Part shown: one piece after another, positions 1 through 8,629 of the stretch
Numbering within the stretch: position 1 is the first letter of the stretch
Layout: the number at the start of each line of letters is the position of its first letter
Program-made: the position numbers and the translations under genes
Assembly (NCBI RefSeq): GCF_000020585.3
Contig: NC_011138.3
Span: 3,574,140 to 3,638,139 of the forward strand
Source: Alteromonas mediterranea DE
Lineage (GTDB): Bacteria; Pseudomonadota; Gammaproteobacteria; Enterobacterales; Alteromonadaceae
DNA: 64,000 nucleotides
Direction of reading: 5' to 3'
The notes under the pieces: model-generated
The model's database searches: none
What the model saw: only the letters and a program-made list of their open reading frames with translations
What the model was told of the DNA's origin: nothing

Positions 1-208
1 AAGAAAGCTCAGGATTGCGACTATGAATATTTAAAAGGTAATTAGTTCTTCGCTATTGCCTTAAAACATTATCTGTTGAAGTTTGTTCTTTCGTTTCATA
101 ATACTAAGTACTGAACTTTAAATATGAAATTTTCGTAATATTTGTATTCATAATTCATCACGTTTACGAATAATCGCGTATATTTCGCTTCTCACCCAAG
201 GCTAAGAC

Positions 209-1371
209 ATGGATAACGCTGGCTCTACTACTGAAAAACAAAAAAAGAATTTAACTGGTGCGTACCCTAAAATAGCCAAGCAAACTAAGTTGCTGAACAC
301 CCTAGTAATCTTTGCTTTTATTTACACCATGTATTTGGCGAAATCTTTACTTATCCCATTGTTCTTTTCCGCTTTTATCGCATTACTGTTAAGCCCACTC
401 GTTGCCATTGCTAGGAAAGTATTTGACCGCGGACTATCTCAGCAGGCGCACTAATTGTTCTATTGATAGCCCCATTCACATTGCTTACTGTAGAACTTGC
501 TGAGCCGGCAGAGCGTTGGATGCATTCTCTGCCAAAAATAGCCGCCGAAATTAGCGAAGAAATAGAAGAAATTAGCAGTAGTATTGATGCCTATACTACA
601 CCTCCTGCAGCTGAACCAGTTGAAGAGGAACCCTCTATTTTCAACTGGTTTGGCGACGACGATTCCCCAAAGCTGCCCGTAGCTCAACCTGATACCTCAA
701 ATTCGGTTACCGACAAGATTAAACAAAGCGGTATTAATATGGGAATAACCTTGTTTAGCAACGCGCCATTCTTATTAGCTCAAGTCATGGCATGTGTTGT
801 GTTGATTTTTTTCTTATTGGTTTTTGGCCCTAATCTGTTTCACGTTTTCATCAGAGATTTCCCGGTGGTTACCGACAAAAGACGAGCACTGGTATTAGTC
901 GATCAAATTCAGCGAGAACTTTCTGCATATATAGTCACAATCAGTATCATAAACACCTGTTTAGGGCTGGCTACAGCTGGTGCATTTTACTATTTGAATA
1001 TTGAAGACGCGCTTTTGTGGGGCGCCCTTGTTGCTTTAATGAATTTTGTTCCCTACCTGGGCGGTATCGCAAGTAGCATGGTGTTGCTAGTAGTAGGAGT
1101 TGTTCAGTTTGGACTTACCAGCAGCGCATTTCTTCCAGCCGGTGTCTTTTTGTTTTTAAATATTATTGAGTCTCAGTTGATTACCCCAGCCGTATTGGGG
1201 CGCAGTATGCAGCTCAACCCGCTAATAATAATTATTTGGATAGCTATTACAGGCTGGCTGTGGGGCGTGGTGGGCGTCTTACTCGCAGTGCCAATATTAA
1301 TGTGCGTTAAAATTATTTTGGAAAATCTAGGCGTTTTTGACCACTGGATAAGGCTTCTTGAGTCGAAGTAA
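209..1371 (+). pseudogene. AI-2E family transporter (PerM/YdiK-like), frameshifted
   Basis: Two adjacent reading frames together give one AI-2E/PerM-type multi-spanning inner-membrane protein of about 385 aa, the normal family size. The first (209-454) carries the N-terminal membrane segments and stops just after RKVFDRGL. The second, in the next frame, continues with a hydrophobic stretch (SAGALIVLLIAPF) and can be read upstream of its nominal TTG start at 463 as far as about 427. One missing base near 425-432 (for example gaccgcgg for gacccgcgg) explains the break. The C-terminal half has the family's usual hydrophobic pattern around PYLGGI and ESQLITPAVLGR. Family members export small molecules or ions; the substrate here is unknown. 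It is either a true null allele or a sequencing error. Confidence 0.8.
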
Positions 1372-1440
1372 TTTTTCTGTCGTTCGTAGAATAGAGAAAC
1401 CTTAGACCACTAGCTGTTGTTTACGATCCTTATCAACAAT

Positions 1441-1480
1441 AAAGGCCTAATGGACATTTTATACTCCGTTAGGCCTTTTT
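1441..1480. terminator. Bidirectional intrinsic terminator
   Basis: The arms AAAGGCCTAA (1441-1450) and TTAGGCCTTT (1469-1478) are perfect inverted repeats around an 18-nt loop. T-runs follow on one side and A-runs on the other. It lies between the convergent transporter and GH13 genes and can serve both. Confidence 0.8.
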
Positions 1481-1548
1481 ATATTGCCATCAAGTGCTAA
1501 CTAAAACGTTATTACGCTGAGAATGAAACTACTTCCCTGTTTTAAGAG

Positions 1549-3294
1549 TTAGCCTAGGTTACCCCGCTCAGTAAAAATGAAAATACCGAATGATGGAAGC
1601 CTTACTTTCCTGTTATTTATATGAACAGACTGCGTACACAACCCGTCTGACCATGCAAATAAACAATGAGGGTCGACCGGCACCCCTGATAACTGATAAT
1701 CATCTATGTCTTCGCCCCCCAGATGCAGATACACCCACACCGACTCATTGGCGATGTCATTGAAACGGCGATAACCCAAGACTTTGTTTTTACTGTCTCG
1801 ATGAACAACCTCTGTATTTGCGCCAGTTAGCCCGGTGGTAGCTTTATCTTCACCTTTACGTAAGTTAACCAGTTCCGTGATTGCCTCCAAGTATTCATCA
1901 AAACTATTGCGCCGTGACCAATCCAAGTCTTTTGTATCGTTAAACCACCCCGTCTCTTTAAATTCTTGCCCTTGAAACAGCATAGGAATACCGGCGCTTG
2001 TAAGCACCAGCGTGGCTGCTAACACGCCTTTTTGACGCGCAAAATAATCGTCATCTACATTTCCAGGCGCAACTTCTTCGACAAGGCGAGCTTTACCGTT
2101 AGCCACTTCATCGTGAGATTCGGTATAGACAACTCTAGCAAAGGGGCTAGCGCTGTATTGTTTGCATAACGCATCGACGAGTACATCAAGATTGACGTTT
2201 TCATCATCAGATTGAGTTAGTACTTCACGTACTGGGTGTACAAATGCAGCGTCCCATTGCGCAGTGTAACCGCAGCCTCCACCGTCTAAGGGATCTGTAA
2301 TGTAATCGTGCTGGTGGAGGTCTTCAGCAATTGTCATTTTTTCACCGCATGCGTGTTGAATGAACCCATTTATTCCCTTAATTAGCTCATAAGCTTCTGG
2401 AATATCATCTTCCCCTGAGTCTGCACCAGAGACGGTACGCATGAAAGGCACCATATCCATACGCAGCCCATCTGCTTTAAACTCTTGAAGCCACATTAAG
2501 GCATTGTCGGTAATATAATCTCTTACTTCTTGACGGCCATAGTCAGGTCGCGTGTCTCCCCATGGGGTAGCGGAGCGTTCGTCGTTGTAGAAATAAATTC
2601 CCCCCTTGTCGTTCTCGCTCCAGCCGTCAAACTGCCAAATATCCAAGTCGCTTGGGCCGAAATGGTTATATACAACGTCCATTATTACGCCTATGCCGTG
2701 TTTATGCGCGGCGTCGATAAAGCGTTTTAGGCCATCTGGCCCACCATAAGCTTCTTCAACGGCAAATGGGCATGCTGGGTTGTACCCCCAACTGATATCG
2801 CCAGCAAATTCATTTACTGGCATAAGCTCTATCATATTTACGCCTAGCGAAGCTAAGTAATCAAGCTTCTCTATGGCCGAGTCAAATGTACCTTGCTCAC
2901 CGTTTTTGCGGTGAAATGTGCCAATATGAAGCTCATAGATTATTCGTTGATGAATTGGAGCAGGTTTAAAGTCTTCTACCTCCCATCTAAAGGCATCGTC
3001 ATAAATAACGCTATTGCCTACACTATTGGTCATCAACCGTGCCCTAGGGTCGTTTTTTAAAACGCTATCACCTTTAGCATTAGTCACGTCATACTTGTAT
3101 TCATGGCCACATTTAGCATCATCAGTTTCACACCACCACACACCGTTATCTTGCCTCTGCATACTGATACCAGGGCGATTCCAGTCATTAAAATCTCCAG
3201 TTAGTGAGACGCTTTGTGCATTAGGCGCCCATACGGAAAAACGATATCCAGTTTGTGTTTTTACTACACCTGGACCTATTGAATTCTCACACAT
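1549..3294 (-). CDS. GH13 alpha-amylase-family enzyme with N-terminal CBM48 (branching-enzyme/trehalohydrolase-like)
   Basis: Predicted cytoplasmic glucan-active enzyme of 581 aa. An N-terminal early-set/CBM48 domain (FSVWAPNAQSVSLTGDFNDW) is followed by a GH13 TIM barrel. The conserved regions are visible: DVVYNH, the nucleophile Asp in ADGLRMDMV (about residue 280), the acid/base Glu in TIAEDL (about 324), and the transition-state Asp in ESHDE (about 395). The order and the ELHIGTF and ELMPVNEF motifs resemble GlgB branching enzymes and TreZ trehalohydrolases. No treY, treS or glgA neighbour is present to decide between them. I chose the ATG at 3294 (MCENSIGPG) because TGGAG lies 10 nt upstream and the protein then starts directly before CBM48. 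The longer frame to 3420 lacks a good ribosome-binding site. Confidence 0.8.
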   Translation of the reverse strand: MCENSIGPGVVKTQTGYRFSVWAPNAQSVSLTGDFNDWNRPGISMQRQDNGVWWCETDDAKCGHEYKYDVTNAKGDSVLKNDPRARLMTNSVGNSVIYDDAFRWEVEDFKPAPIHQRIIYELHIGTFHRKNGEQGTFDSAIEKLDYLASLGVNMIELMPVNEFAGDISWGYNPACPFAVEEAYGGPDGLKRFIDAAHKHGIGVIMDVVYNHFGPSDLDIWQFDGWSENDKGGIYFYNDERSATPWGDTRPDYGRQEVRDYITDNALMWLQEFKADGLRMDMVPFMRTVSGADSGEDDIPEAYELIKGINGFIQHACGEKMTIAEDLHQHDYITDPLDGGGCGYTAQWDAAFVHPVREVLTQSDDENVNLDVLVDALCKQYSASPFARVVYTESHDEVANGKARLVEEVAPGNVDDDYFARQKGVLAATLVLTSAGIPMLFQGQEFKETGWFNDTKDLDWSRRNSFDEYLEAITELVNLRKGEDKATTGLTGANTEVVHRDSKNKVLGYRRFNDIANESVWVYLHLGGEDIDDYQLSGVPVDPHCLFAWSDGLCTQSVHINNRKVRLPSFGIFIFTERGNLG

Positions 3295-3420
3295 TTTATT
3301 AGCGCTCCAACGCGAAGGAATGAATAAAAAAGAGGATTGCATCGCGTAATTAGCGACGACTCTAATAGAGTCCGTTAGTTGTGCAACTGAAGTGCCAATA
3401 ATGAAAACCGCCAAGCCCAT

Positions 3421-3685
3421 GTAAAGTGAGGGCTATTTTTATTGAGCTTTACATAGTCATCATTTTTTACCGTAGTTTTTACACATTGCTTGGTAAATTC
3501 GGTGGCTAGTGAGGTAGGTCGAGAGTAAGTACAAAGCTTAGTAAGGTCGGATACGCTGAAGATCGTTGAGGTTAGGTGTTACCTCAGTTGCTTAACGATA
3601 CACGCAAAGCCAGTATTGCATAGCGATTTAAATCAATAACCGCTACGCACGGCTCCATCCAGTAAGGTGAAAGAATAAGTGGTAA
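3421..3685. other. Intergenic region with a two-tier stem-loop
   Basis: No gene seen. At 3562-3599 the outer arms ATCGTT/AACGAT enclose an inner hairpin, GAGGT/ACCTC. It could form in the transcript running from the small DUF6644 gene towards the GH13 gene, or on the opposite strand. There is no clear T-run, so its role (terminator, processing site or nothing) is open. Confidence 0.3.
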
Positions 3686-4186
3686 CTAAGGCGTTTCTAC
3701 ATAGGGAATGAAGCGCCCCAATACGATAACGCTCAACCATAGCACGATAGATAACCAGGCAACTATCGCTGCCTCAGCGCCCGCTGTCTGCACTTTGTGA
3801 GCATTGTCTAATTGCGGTTTTACCCTTTTTACAAAGTAAAGTGTGTTAACGCCTGCTAACCCAATAACTAGCATCTTAAGGCCAAAAGCGATGTTAACTA
3901 AGTACCGTCCGGGGTCGCCAATTACAAATAAAACGCCAGTTATCGCATTAATAGCAAACCCAATAAGGGCGAAGCGAAGAAATGATTCAACATGGTTTAT
4001 TGGAATTTTTTTAGCAACACCTATAAGCCGTAAATCAACTATGAGCAAGGCCCCAAACAGCATGCTTAAGCCTAAAAAATGCGCCATTTCTAATACTGGA
4101 AATACTACAGCGTTATCCATAACAAAATGGTTTAGCTGGCTTGTTTGAAGTGTGTCGATGACACTAAATAAAAAAGCTTCCATCAT
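3686..4186 (-). CDS. DUF6644-type four-helix membrane protein
   Basis: A 166-aa integral membrane protein with about four hydrophobic helices. The first carries His and Gly (MAHFLGLSMLFG) followed by VDLRLIG; the last ends VIVLGRFIPY. This pattern matches uncharacterised DUF6644-like proteins, which loosely resemble CopD-type membrane domains (inference). It is clearly homologous to the C-terminal domain of the larger protein encoded just upstream: GFAINAITGVLFVIGD aligns with GFVINFLSGTALFFGN. The start MMEAF is 9 nt after the stop of the upstream gene's remnant (4196-4198), with a weak AGAGG. The two were therefore co-transcribed before the IS3 element inserted. Function unknown. Confidence 0.65.
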   Translation of the reverse strand: MMEAFLFSVIDTLQTSQLNHFVMDNAVVFPVLEMAHFLGLSMLFGALLIVDLRLIGVAKKIPINHVESFLRFALIGFAINAITGVLFVIGDPGRYLVNIAFGLKMLVIGLAGVNTLYFVKRVKPQLDNAHKVQTAGAEAAIVAWLSIVLWLSVIVLGRFIPYVETP

Positions 4187-4195
4187 TTTAGCCCT

Positions 4196-4284
4196 CTAAC
4201 CCATATAGCCAATTAATCGGCCAGCGATAATAGCGGCGACCCAACACAATAGCGTAGCAATAGCCATGACGTGCTCCAATAGAT
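4196..4284 (-). pseudogene. 3' remnant of the IS-split DUF6152-DUF6644 gene
   Basis: On the minus strand this short stretch reads LLEHVMAIATLLCWVAAI and then IAGRLIGYMG-stop, which is the missing last transmembrane helix and Gly-Arg motif of a DUF6644 domain. Joining base 4284 directly to 5510 (that is, removing 4285-5509) restores one open frame, giving ...VTWSTK-N-LLEHV.... This aligns well with the C-terminus of the small neighbour (VLWLSVIVLGRFIPY). It proves that one gene once ran from 7307 to 4196 and was cut by the IS3-family element. Confidence 0.8.
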
Positions 4285-4300
4285 TCACACACCCAGTTAA

Positions 4301-4314
4301 GAGATAATTATCTC
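4301..4314. promoter_or_regulatory. Perfect 14-bp palindrome at IS3 left end
   Basis: GAGATAATTATCTC lies between the left inverted repeat and the ribosome-binding site (GGAG, 4319-4322) of orfA. It is a likely operator or promoter element of the IS; OrfA binding is possible but not shown. Confidence 0.35.
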
Positions 4315-4327
4315 AACTGGAGTGTAT

Positions 4328-4621
4328 ATGAAAACCCGAAAAAGCTACTCGAAAGAATTCAAACTGGATGCGGTGAGTCTGGTTACAGAACAAAATTACA
4401 AGATTACTGAGGCTGCTCGCAGTCTTGGTATCAGTGCCAATATGTTAGGCCGCTGGCTTAAAGAGCAAGAATCAGAAGGGGCTCACGCATTTCGTGGCAA
4501 TGGTAAGTTGACGCCCGAGCAGGAAGAAATTCGCCAACTGCGAGCAGAGAATAAGCGCCTGAAAATGGAGAAAGAGATCTTAAAAAAGGCAACGGTCTTC
4601 TTTGCCAAAGAAACCAAGTAA
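4328..4621 (+). CDS. IS3-family transposase OrfA
   Basis: About 97 aa. The N-terminal helix-turn-helix of IS3/IS911-type OrfA is clear ([14 protein letters not shown], then [18 protein letters not shown]). A leucine-zipper-like helix follows at the C-terminus ([19 protein letters not shown]). I prefer the ATG at 4328 over the GTG at 4322, because GGAG sits 5 nt upstream of it and overlaps the GTG. Near the end, an A6G run at about 4581-4588 is a good -1 slippery site that would make the fused OrfAB transposase. Confidence 0.88.
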   Translation: MKTRKSYSKEFKLDAVSLVTEQNYKITEAARSLGISANMLGRWLKEQESEGAHAFRGNGKLTPEQEEIRQLRAENKRLKMEKEILKKATVFFAKETK

Positions 4622-4668
4622 AATACGGTTTCATCACCCAACATAAGAAGACCTGGCCGATTAGCCTG

Positions 4669-5496
4669 ATGTGCGAGATTCTTGGTGTCAGTCGCTGTAA
4701 TTACTATAGTGCCGTGCGACGCAAGGAACACATTGAACCGGATCCGCAACATGATGAGTTAATTGAGTGGGTACAGAAAGTAGCAGATGCCAGTGACTTT
4801 ACCTATGGCGTAAGACGTATGAAACGCGCGTTGAATTCGCTTGGTTATCCGGTTGGAAAACAGCGAACGAGAGCCTTGATGAAAGAAGCTGGAGTGAGCG
4901 TCAGACGACGTAGAAAATACAAAGTCACGACTAACAGCGACCATCAGCAACCTGTCTTCGATAACGTGCTGTCACGCGACTTTGATGCTCAAAAGCCAGA
5001 CCAGGCGTATGTCTCTGACATTACCTACATCTGGACGCAAGAAGGCTGGCTGTATCTGGCCGTAGTGATTGACTTATTCTCACGAAAAATCGTGGGCTGG
5101 AGTATGGCATCGCGGATGAATGCCCAGCTTGTGTGTGATGCCTTAACGATGGCTTTGTGGCAACGTAAACCTAAAGTGGGCCTGATACATCATTCGGATC
5201 GCGGCTCTCAATACGCAAGCCGACAATTTAGACAGTTACTGACGCAATACAAGGTAACAGGTAGCATGAGCAGGAAAGGTGATTGTTGGGACAATGCCGT
5301 CGTAGAAAGCTTCTTCGGCACATTGAAACAAGAGCGAGTGCAGTGGCGTCACTACCAGAGTCGCCGTGCTGCCCAGCAGGATATTCTGCAATACATCACT
5401 ATGTTTTATAACAGTCAGCGAATGCACTCATATCTGGATTACAAGAGTCCAAATCAATATGAGGCTGACATGGCTAACTTACAAAAAGCGGCTTAA
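4669..5496 (+). CDS. IS3-family transposase OrfB (DDE integrase)
   Basis: Retroviral-integrase-like catalytic domain with a complete DDE triad: Asp in VSDITYI, Asp in [11 protein letters not shown], and Glu in [12 protein letters not shown], 35 residues later. An N-terminal HTH_21 region (LGVSRCNYY) precedes it. The frame is open upstream of this ATG to beyond the end of orfA, in the -1 frame. The real product is therefore probably the OrfAB fusion made by -1 slippage at the A6G run, with this ATG at most a secondary start. The triad and both ends are intact, so the element may still be active. Confidence 0.88.
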   Translation: MCEILGVSRCNYYSAVRRKEHIEPDPQHDELIEWVQKVADASDFTYGVRRMKRALNSLGYPVGKQRTRALMKEAGVSVRRRRKYKVTTNSDHQQPVFDNVLSRDFDAQKPDQAYVSDITYIWTQEGWLYLAVVIDLFSRKIVGWSMASRMNAQLVCDALTMALWQRKPKVGLIHHSDRGSQYASRQFRQLLTQYKVTGSMSRKGDCWDNAVVESFFGTLKQERVQWRHYQSRRAAQQDILQYITMFYNSQRMHSYLDYKSPNQYEADMANLQKAA

Positions 5497-7307
5497 CTGG
5501 GTTGTGTGATTTTGGTTGACCACGTCACCAAGGGCTTATGGCCTTTTCCGCAGTCGCTTCCTAAAATAATTGCCCTTTTCACCATCAACTTAGTCAGGAC
5601 AAGGCCAAGAACTACTAGGCCAATTTTAATCCGAAAAGCCAGATTAAAATAAAGCTCAGAGGCGTTACCGAAGAACAGCGCGGTTCCAGATAAAAAATTA
5701 ATTACGAAGCCTATAAGCCCTATCGACCAATAGGGAGCAAAGGACGAAAGAGGTATGGTTGAAGTAAACCCTATAACGCGCGCACACAACATCAGTGAAA
5801 CGCCCACCATAATCGCCATACCTATGGCGTGTAGCGACAACACAATGGGATAGCCCCATTGTGTGCTAGATATGGTTATTCCAATTGTTGAATCTTCCAG
5901 CGAATACAGAAACCCTTTTGCAGTTTCGCTAGATTCAATGTTATTTTTGGTGGCTCGCGTTACGCCTACCCCACCTAAACTGTCAGATCCTCGTTCAGCA
6001 GTAAGATCTTCACATTCATAATCAATGAACTTGTCGTTGGTGAAGGTTACCTCGTCTTGCCCTTCCATTGGTGACGCTAAATACAGTGGGTCTGTTATCG
6101 TATATTTTCGGGACAAAACAGTGCCGTCTTCACTTAATGTAAAGCGCTCTACAATCGTCATTTGTGCACTGTTCTTAGCTGGAGAAGGAGGGCCTGGTCT
6201 TCCCTCGGGGCCTCTTGTTCCTGCTCTAGGTATACCTTGTTCACCAGACGGACGAGGTGGTCGCTTTGCTCTTTCTTGCCCCGGTGGCGGCCCACCTGGA
6301 TTACCTCCAAGAGGCGCCATGATCCACCCTTCATCAAACCCTGTGGTTGTCACAACTAATTCATCACCTTCCCATTTTCCTGTCGAAAAACCTGCACGAT
6401 TGGGCTGGTAATTAGCGGGCATCGTAGTGCCATCTAGATAGATAGTGCGCTTTAAATTCATAAAGCCATAAGTCAACGTAATACGTTTATCTGTTTGCTC
6501 AATATGATTGACCATCATATCGAACCACCAATCCATAATGATGTTAGTCGGCTTACATTGGTACCGTGGGTTATCAGCTGACGTCGCGCCTTCCACTGCT
6601 TTCTGCCCTGCAGGTGTAAGCATAGCTCTACTGCCTCCTCCACCAGGAGGGCCTTCTCCCGAACGAACCATTACCCAGTTACCAGCCATATTCAAAGAAC
6701 CATCTTCGCGAAGGCGCTCTCGCGAACTCAGGTCTACGGTCTGTTCTAATGGCGCGGTGTTAAGATGGCCGTCCTCGTCATGATGCTCATCGTCGTGATG
6801 GAAGTCTTCTTCGTGCTCTTCAGCGTGATATTCTTTTGAGGGCTCGCCATCCAAAGCGCCTTCACTTGTTACAAGAACGTTTCCATTTTCATCAAACTCG
6901 CTGTTTCGAAATGCGACAACACCATTTTCAAACGTGATTTCTTTCATGTAACAGGTAGTAGGATCGGTTCTGTCAGGTGAACCTTTGATGGAAATGAAGC
7001 TACCCGTTTTAAAGAGCGACTGGGTCCAGCCCCTTCGCTTTAACAAAGAACCAGACTGTAATTCACATCTTTTGTTCGTAACCTTACCTGCTTCATCAAT
7101 TGAGTCGAAATACACGTAAGCGTGAGGGTTAACAAGACGAACCCTAGTGATATTGCCGCTAAACTCGACCGTTGCATTGGTATCGAACTGTCCGCTACTT
7201 CCGTGGTGGGCGAATGCAGGAAATGCAATAAATAAGGCAAAAATTACGCACAGGCACTGAAGATTTAGTATTGCTTTTTCTTTGCTAAAAGACGTCGGTA
7301 GTGTCAT
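5493..7307 (-). pseudogene. DUF6152 / His-rich / DUF6644 membrane protein, 3' end cut off by IS3
   Basis: A signal peptide (cleavage near FPAFAHHG) is followed by a DUF6152-like beta domain (about residues 34-135), a His/Asp/Glu-rich stretch (161-181, HHDDEHHDEDGH) and an extracytoplasmic domain of unknown type (about 200-430). That last domain contains a collagen-like Gly/Pro/Arg insert (334-380). At 480-580 a DUF6644 domain begins: three helices with LSLHAIGMAIMVG and NFLSGTALFFGNAS. The last six residues (KITQPS) come from the IS end. The missing final helix lies on the far side of the IS at 4196-4284. The clustered acidic and His residues suggest metal binding (inference). The protein may still be made but lacks its last transmembrane segment. 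It is the fourth gene of the operon. Confidence 0.75.
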
Positions 7308-7558
7308 TTTTAGTTCAACTGATGTTTGAAAAGAAGAGGGTTGAAAACTTGAAGGCTCACATATGAATGATAGTGAAAGATTGCTTCTGGAGCTATAAAG
7401 TGAATGTAAAGAACGTTTAAATTTAACGCTGTTTTTTGTAGTAAGAACTCGCCTATTTACCCACTGCTACCTGATAACAGAGTGTTTGAGTAAGGATTTT
7501 CGCTATATCGCTTTTCTTTTGCGAAGTGTTTTTATACCAGTATCTGCTCTAATTAAAG
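7308..7558. other. Intergenic gap in the decaying operon
   Basis: No gene or clear terminator seen between the di-heme peroxidase gene and the DUF6152 gene. The gap of about 250 bp is AT-rich and could hold an internal promoter for the last two genes. Confidence 0.3.
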
Positions 7559-8629
7559 TCAAAGAATATTTAAAAACTCTACTAATGCTGTAACTTCTTC
7601 TTCCGTTAAGTTAAGTGGTTCGATAAGTGGTGTTGTTACAGGGAAAAAAGGATCGCTGGCTTTACTTCCTCTAGCCTTCGGTCTAAATCCGCCTGCATTA
7701 TATTGCTCAATCATAGGGCGAAACTGTGTGAATAACCCGTTGTGCATCCAAGGCCCTGTATTGGAAACACCAAGTAAGGAAGGTGTTCTGAATTTTCCGA
7801 TATCCTTAACATCTTGGGTAAATTCGCTTCTTCCTAAATCCTCAAAGCGCCTGCCATATAGATGAAACCCTGTAACGTGGAACTCGTTATCACTAAGTAA
7901 CGCACCTTCATGGCACGTCATGCATTGCGCTTTGGTTCTGAAAAGATGTAACCCTTGAAGTTCGGAGTCAGAGAGCATGCTTTGCGCTTTCTCTGGCAAC
8001 GTTTCAGCCAAAGTAATGAAGTGCTGGTATTTACTTTTAGGCGGTGGAATGGTTCTTTCAAACGCCACTAACGCCATTGCAAGCATAGGCGATGTTATAT
8101 CTTCTCTTCCATATGCGTTTTTAAACAAACTTGGGTATATTGGAGATTCATTTAATCGCTTTAATGCGTCCGCAATAGGTAAATCCATTTCTATGGGGTT
8201 TTCAATAGGCTTTAACGCTTGCTCAGTGGCGCTCTGGGCCCGCCCATCCCAAAAAAAGCTTTCCCAGTGATCAATACCAAAAATAGGTGGCGTATTCCGT
8301 TTACCTACTTGCTTTCTAACTCCAGTGGCACTTCGCCTGCCATCTTGAAAGTGACGCTCGCTAAAATGGCAACTAGCACAACTTACGCTGTTATCACGAG
8401 ATAACAGCGGGTCGTTGAATAACCTTTCGCCCAATGCAATTTGCTGGGAGGTGGCCAGAGGGGCTTTGGGTTTTAATGGAGCTAGGGCAATAGCGGGCTG
8501 GCCGTCCGCGGTTTCTGCTGTTGGCCAACTTTTTATCGGCTTTCCGTACATGTGCCTTAAGTTGTCATTGGCGAACGTCGAAAACGCCAAAAGAGCACAA
8601 ATAATTAGTGGGATAACCCTTAATGCCAT
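7559..8629 (-). CDS. Di-heme cytochrome c peroxidase / MauG-family protein
   Basis: A 356-aa periplasmic protein with a signal peptide (ICALLAFSTFAND) and two c-type haem sites: CASCH (residues 84-88) and CMTCH (236-240). The family context is well preserved: LGERLFNDPLLS before the first haem, KRNTPPIFG, FFWDGRA, and KFRTPSLLGVSNTGPWMHNG after the second. CcpA enzymes reduce peroxide; MauG and MbnH use bis-Fe(IV) chemistry to oxidise tryptophan or tyrosine in a partner protein. Which applies here cannot be told. The start codon overlaps the end of the TonB receptor gene by 10 nt, so the two are translationally coupled. That favours a role in processing what the receptor imports, or in modifying a partner protein. 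Confidence 0.88.
   Translation of the reverse strand: MALRVIPLIICALLAFSTFANDNLRHMYGKPIKSWPTAETADGQPAIALAPLKPKAPLATSQQIALGERLFNDPLLSRDNSVSCASCHFSERHFQDGRRSATGVRKQVGKRNTPPIFGIDHWESFFWDGRAQSATEQALKPIENPIEMDLPIADALKRLNESPIYPSLFKNAYGREDITSPMLAMALVAFERTIPPPKSKYQHFITLAETLPEKAQSMLSDSELQGLHLFRTKAQCMTCHEGALLSDNEFHVTGFHLYGRRFEDLGRSEFTQDVKDIGKFRTPSLLGVSNTGPWMHNGLFTQFRPMIEQYNAGGFRPKARGSKASDPFFPVTTPLIEPLNLTEEEVTALVEFLNIL

Larger units (their letters stand above)
4285..5509 (+). mobile_element. IS3-family insertion sequence (about 1.2 kb)
   Basis: Near-perfect terminal inverted repeats are seen: left TCACACACCCAGTTAAG (from 4285) and, read from the right end at 5509, TCACACAACCCAGTTAAG. They differ by one base. 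Inside are two overlapping transposase frames typical of the IS3 family. No target-site duplication is visible: the flanks end agat and begin tttt. Even so, excising exactly this interval restores the host gene frame, so the ends are probably right to within a base or two. Confidence 0.85.
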
